Position numbers and translations under genes: made by a program
Part shown: in pieces, positions 63,921 to 64,000 of the stretch
Numbering within the stretch: position 1 is the stretch's first letter
How the letters are laid out: every line of letters starts with the position of its first letter
NCBI GenBank assembly: GCA_963813525.1
Contig: CAWEZI010000005.1
Span: forward strand, 2,356,001-2,420,000
Source: Bog-756 sp963813525
GTDB taxonomy: Bacteria; Actinomycetota; Acidimicrobiia; Acidimicrobiales; RAAP-2
Direction of reading: 5' to 3'
DNA: 64,000 bases
The notes under the pieces: model-generated
Database searches by the model: none
What the model saw: the letters and a program-made list of their open reading frames with translations, nothing else
What the model was told of the DNA's origin: nothing

Positions 63921-64000
63921 ATGGTCGAAGTGCGGCTTCGGGCAGTACGGGTGGACCTGCAATCGAACACGCCCGTCCTCCTTCTGCAGGAGTCGGAAGG
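63921..64000 (+). CDS. Bifunctional nuclease family protein (DUF151), 3' part outside window
   Basis: Only about 26 residues are visible: MVEVRLRAVRVDLQSNTPVL, then LLQESEG. This matches the N-terminus of DUF151/BFN proteins, and the neighbour order (gcvH, FHA, MerR, DUF151) is that of Rv1826-Rv1829. Confidence 0.7.
   Translation, partial: MVEVRLRAVRVDLQSNTPVLLLQESE

Overview
The window is 64 kb of high-GC chromosome from an actinobacterium. The 16S rRNA reads like the class Acidimicrobiia, and the gene content agrees: an mIHF-type nucleoid protein next to gmk, a PriA without helicase motifs, a DipZ-type thiol transporter, KorAB, and the gcvH / FHA / MerR / bifunctional-nuclease order known from mycobacteria. 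This is mostly a core-genome region. I see no prophage, insertion sequence, CRISPR array or tRNA gene.

Layout. 1-3.2 kb: 3' end of pyrF, then a convergent 5-oxoprolinase operon (pxpA-pxpBC). 3.4-11.6 kb: housekeeping genes mihF, gmk, rpoZ, coaBC, metK, priA, def, fmt, rpe. 11.6-15.6 kb: ribD, ribBA, ribH, hisG with no ribE. 15.6-18.1 kb: a cold-shock-like protein that overlaps a convergent MFS gene, and a DUF1844 gene. 18.3-24.4 kb: infC-rpmI-rplT, a SpoU methyltransferase, pheST. 24.6-33.2 kb: a complete argCJBDFRGH operon behind three ARG boxes. 33.4-37.3 kb: DipZ, a Lipoprotein_15 protein, an ECF sigma factor and its zinc-finger anti-sigma factor. 37.4-44.1 kb: an rRNA operon (16S-23S-5S, no spacer tRNA). 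44.2-50 kb: purU, efeOB, a TPR protein, class I aldolase. 50-53.8 kb: korAB and DUF1697. 53.8-58.4 kb (minus strand): a secreted seven-repeat lipoprotein, DUF1015, an SGNH hydrolase and an MFS carrier. 58.5-64 kb: pgsA, a nucleotidyltransferase/mutase-like fusion, gcvH, an FHA protein, a MerR regulator and the start of a bifunctional nuclease.

The most striking element is in the 23S rRNA gene. The universally conserved helix 69-71 segment is broken by two group I introns, after positions equivalent to E. coli U1923 and U1931, leaving an exon of only 8 nt between them. The introns share identical core blocks, so they look related. The second carries a LAGLIDADG homing endonuclease whose reading frame runs through the ribozyme core.

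Other recurring signals are many -10 hexamers (TANNNT) lying 6-8 nt before the start codon, implying leaderless mRNAs; 1-4 nt start/stop overlaps (ATGA, GTGA, TGATG) through the operons; and three genes without an ATG/GTG/TTG start (infC with ATA, gmk and the SpoU methyltransferase with apparent CTG). All functional calls are from motif reading of translations; no database search was run.
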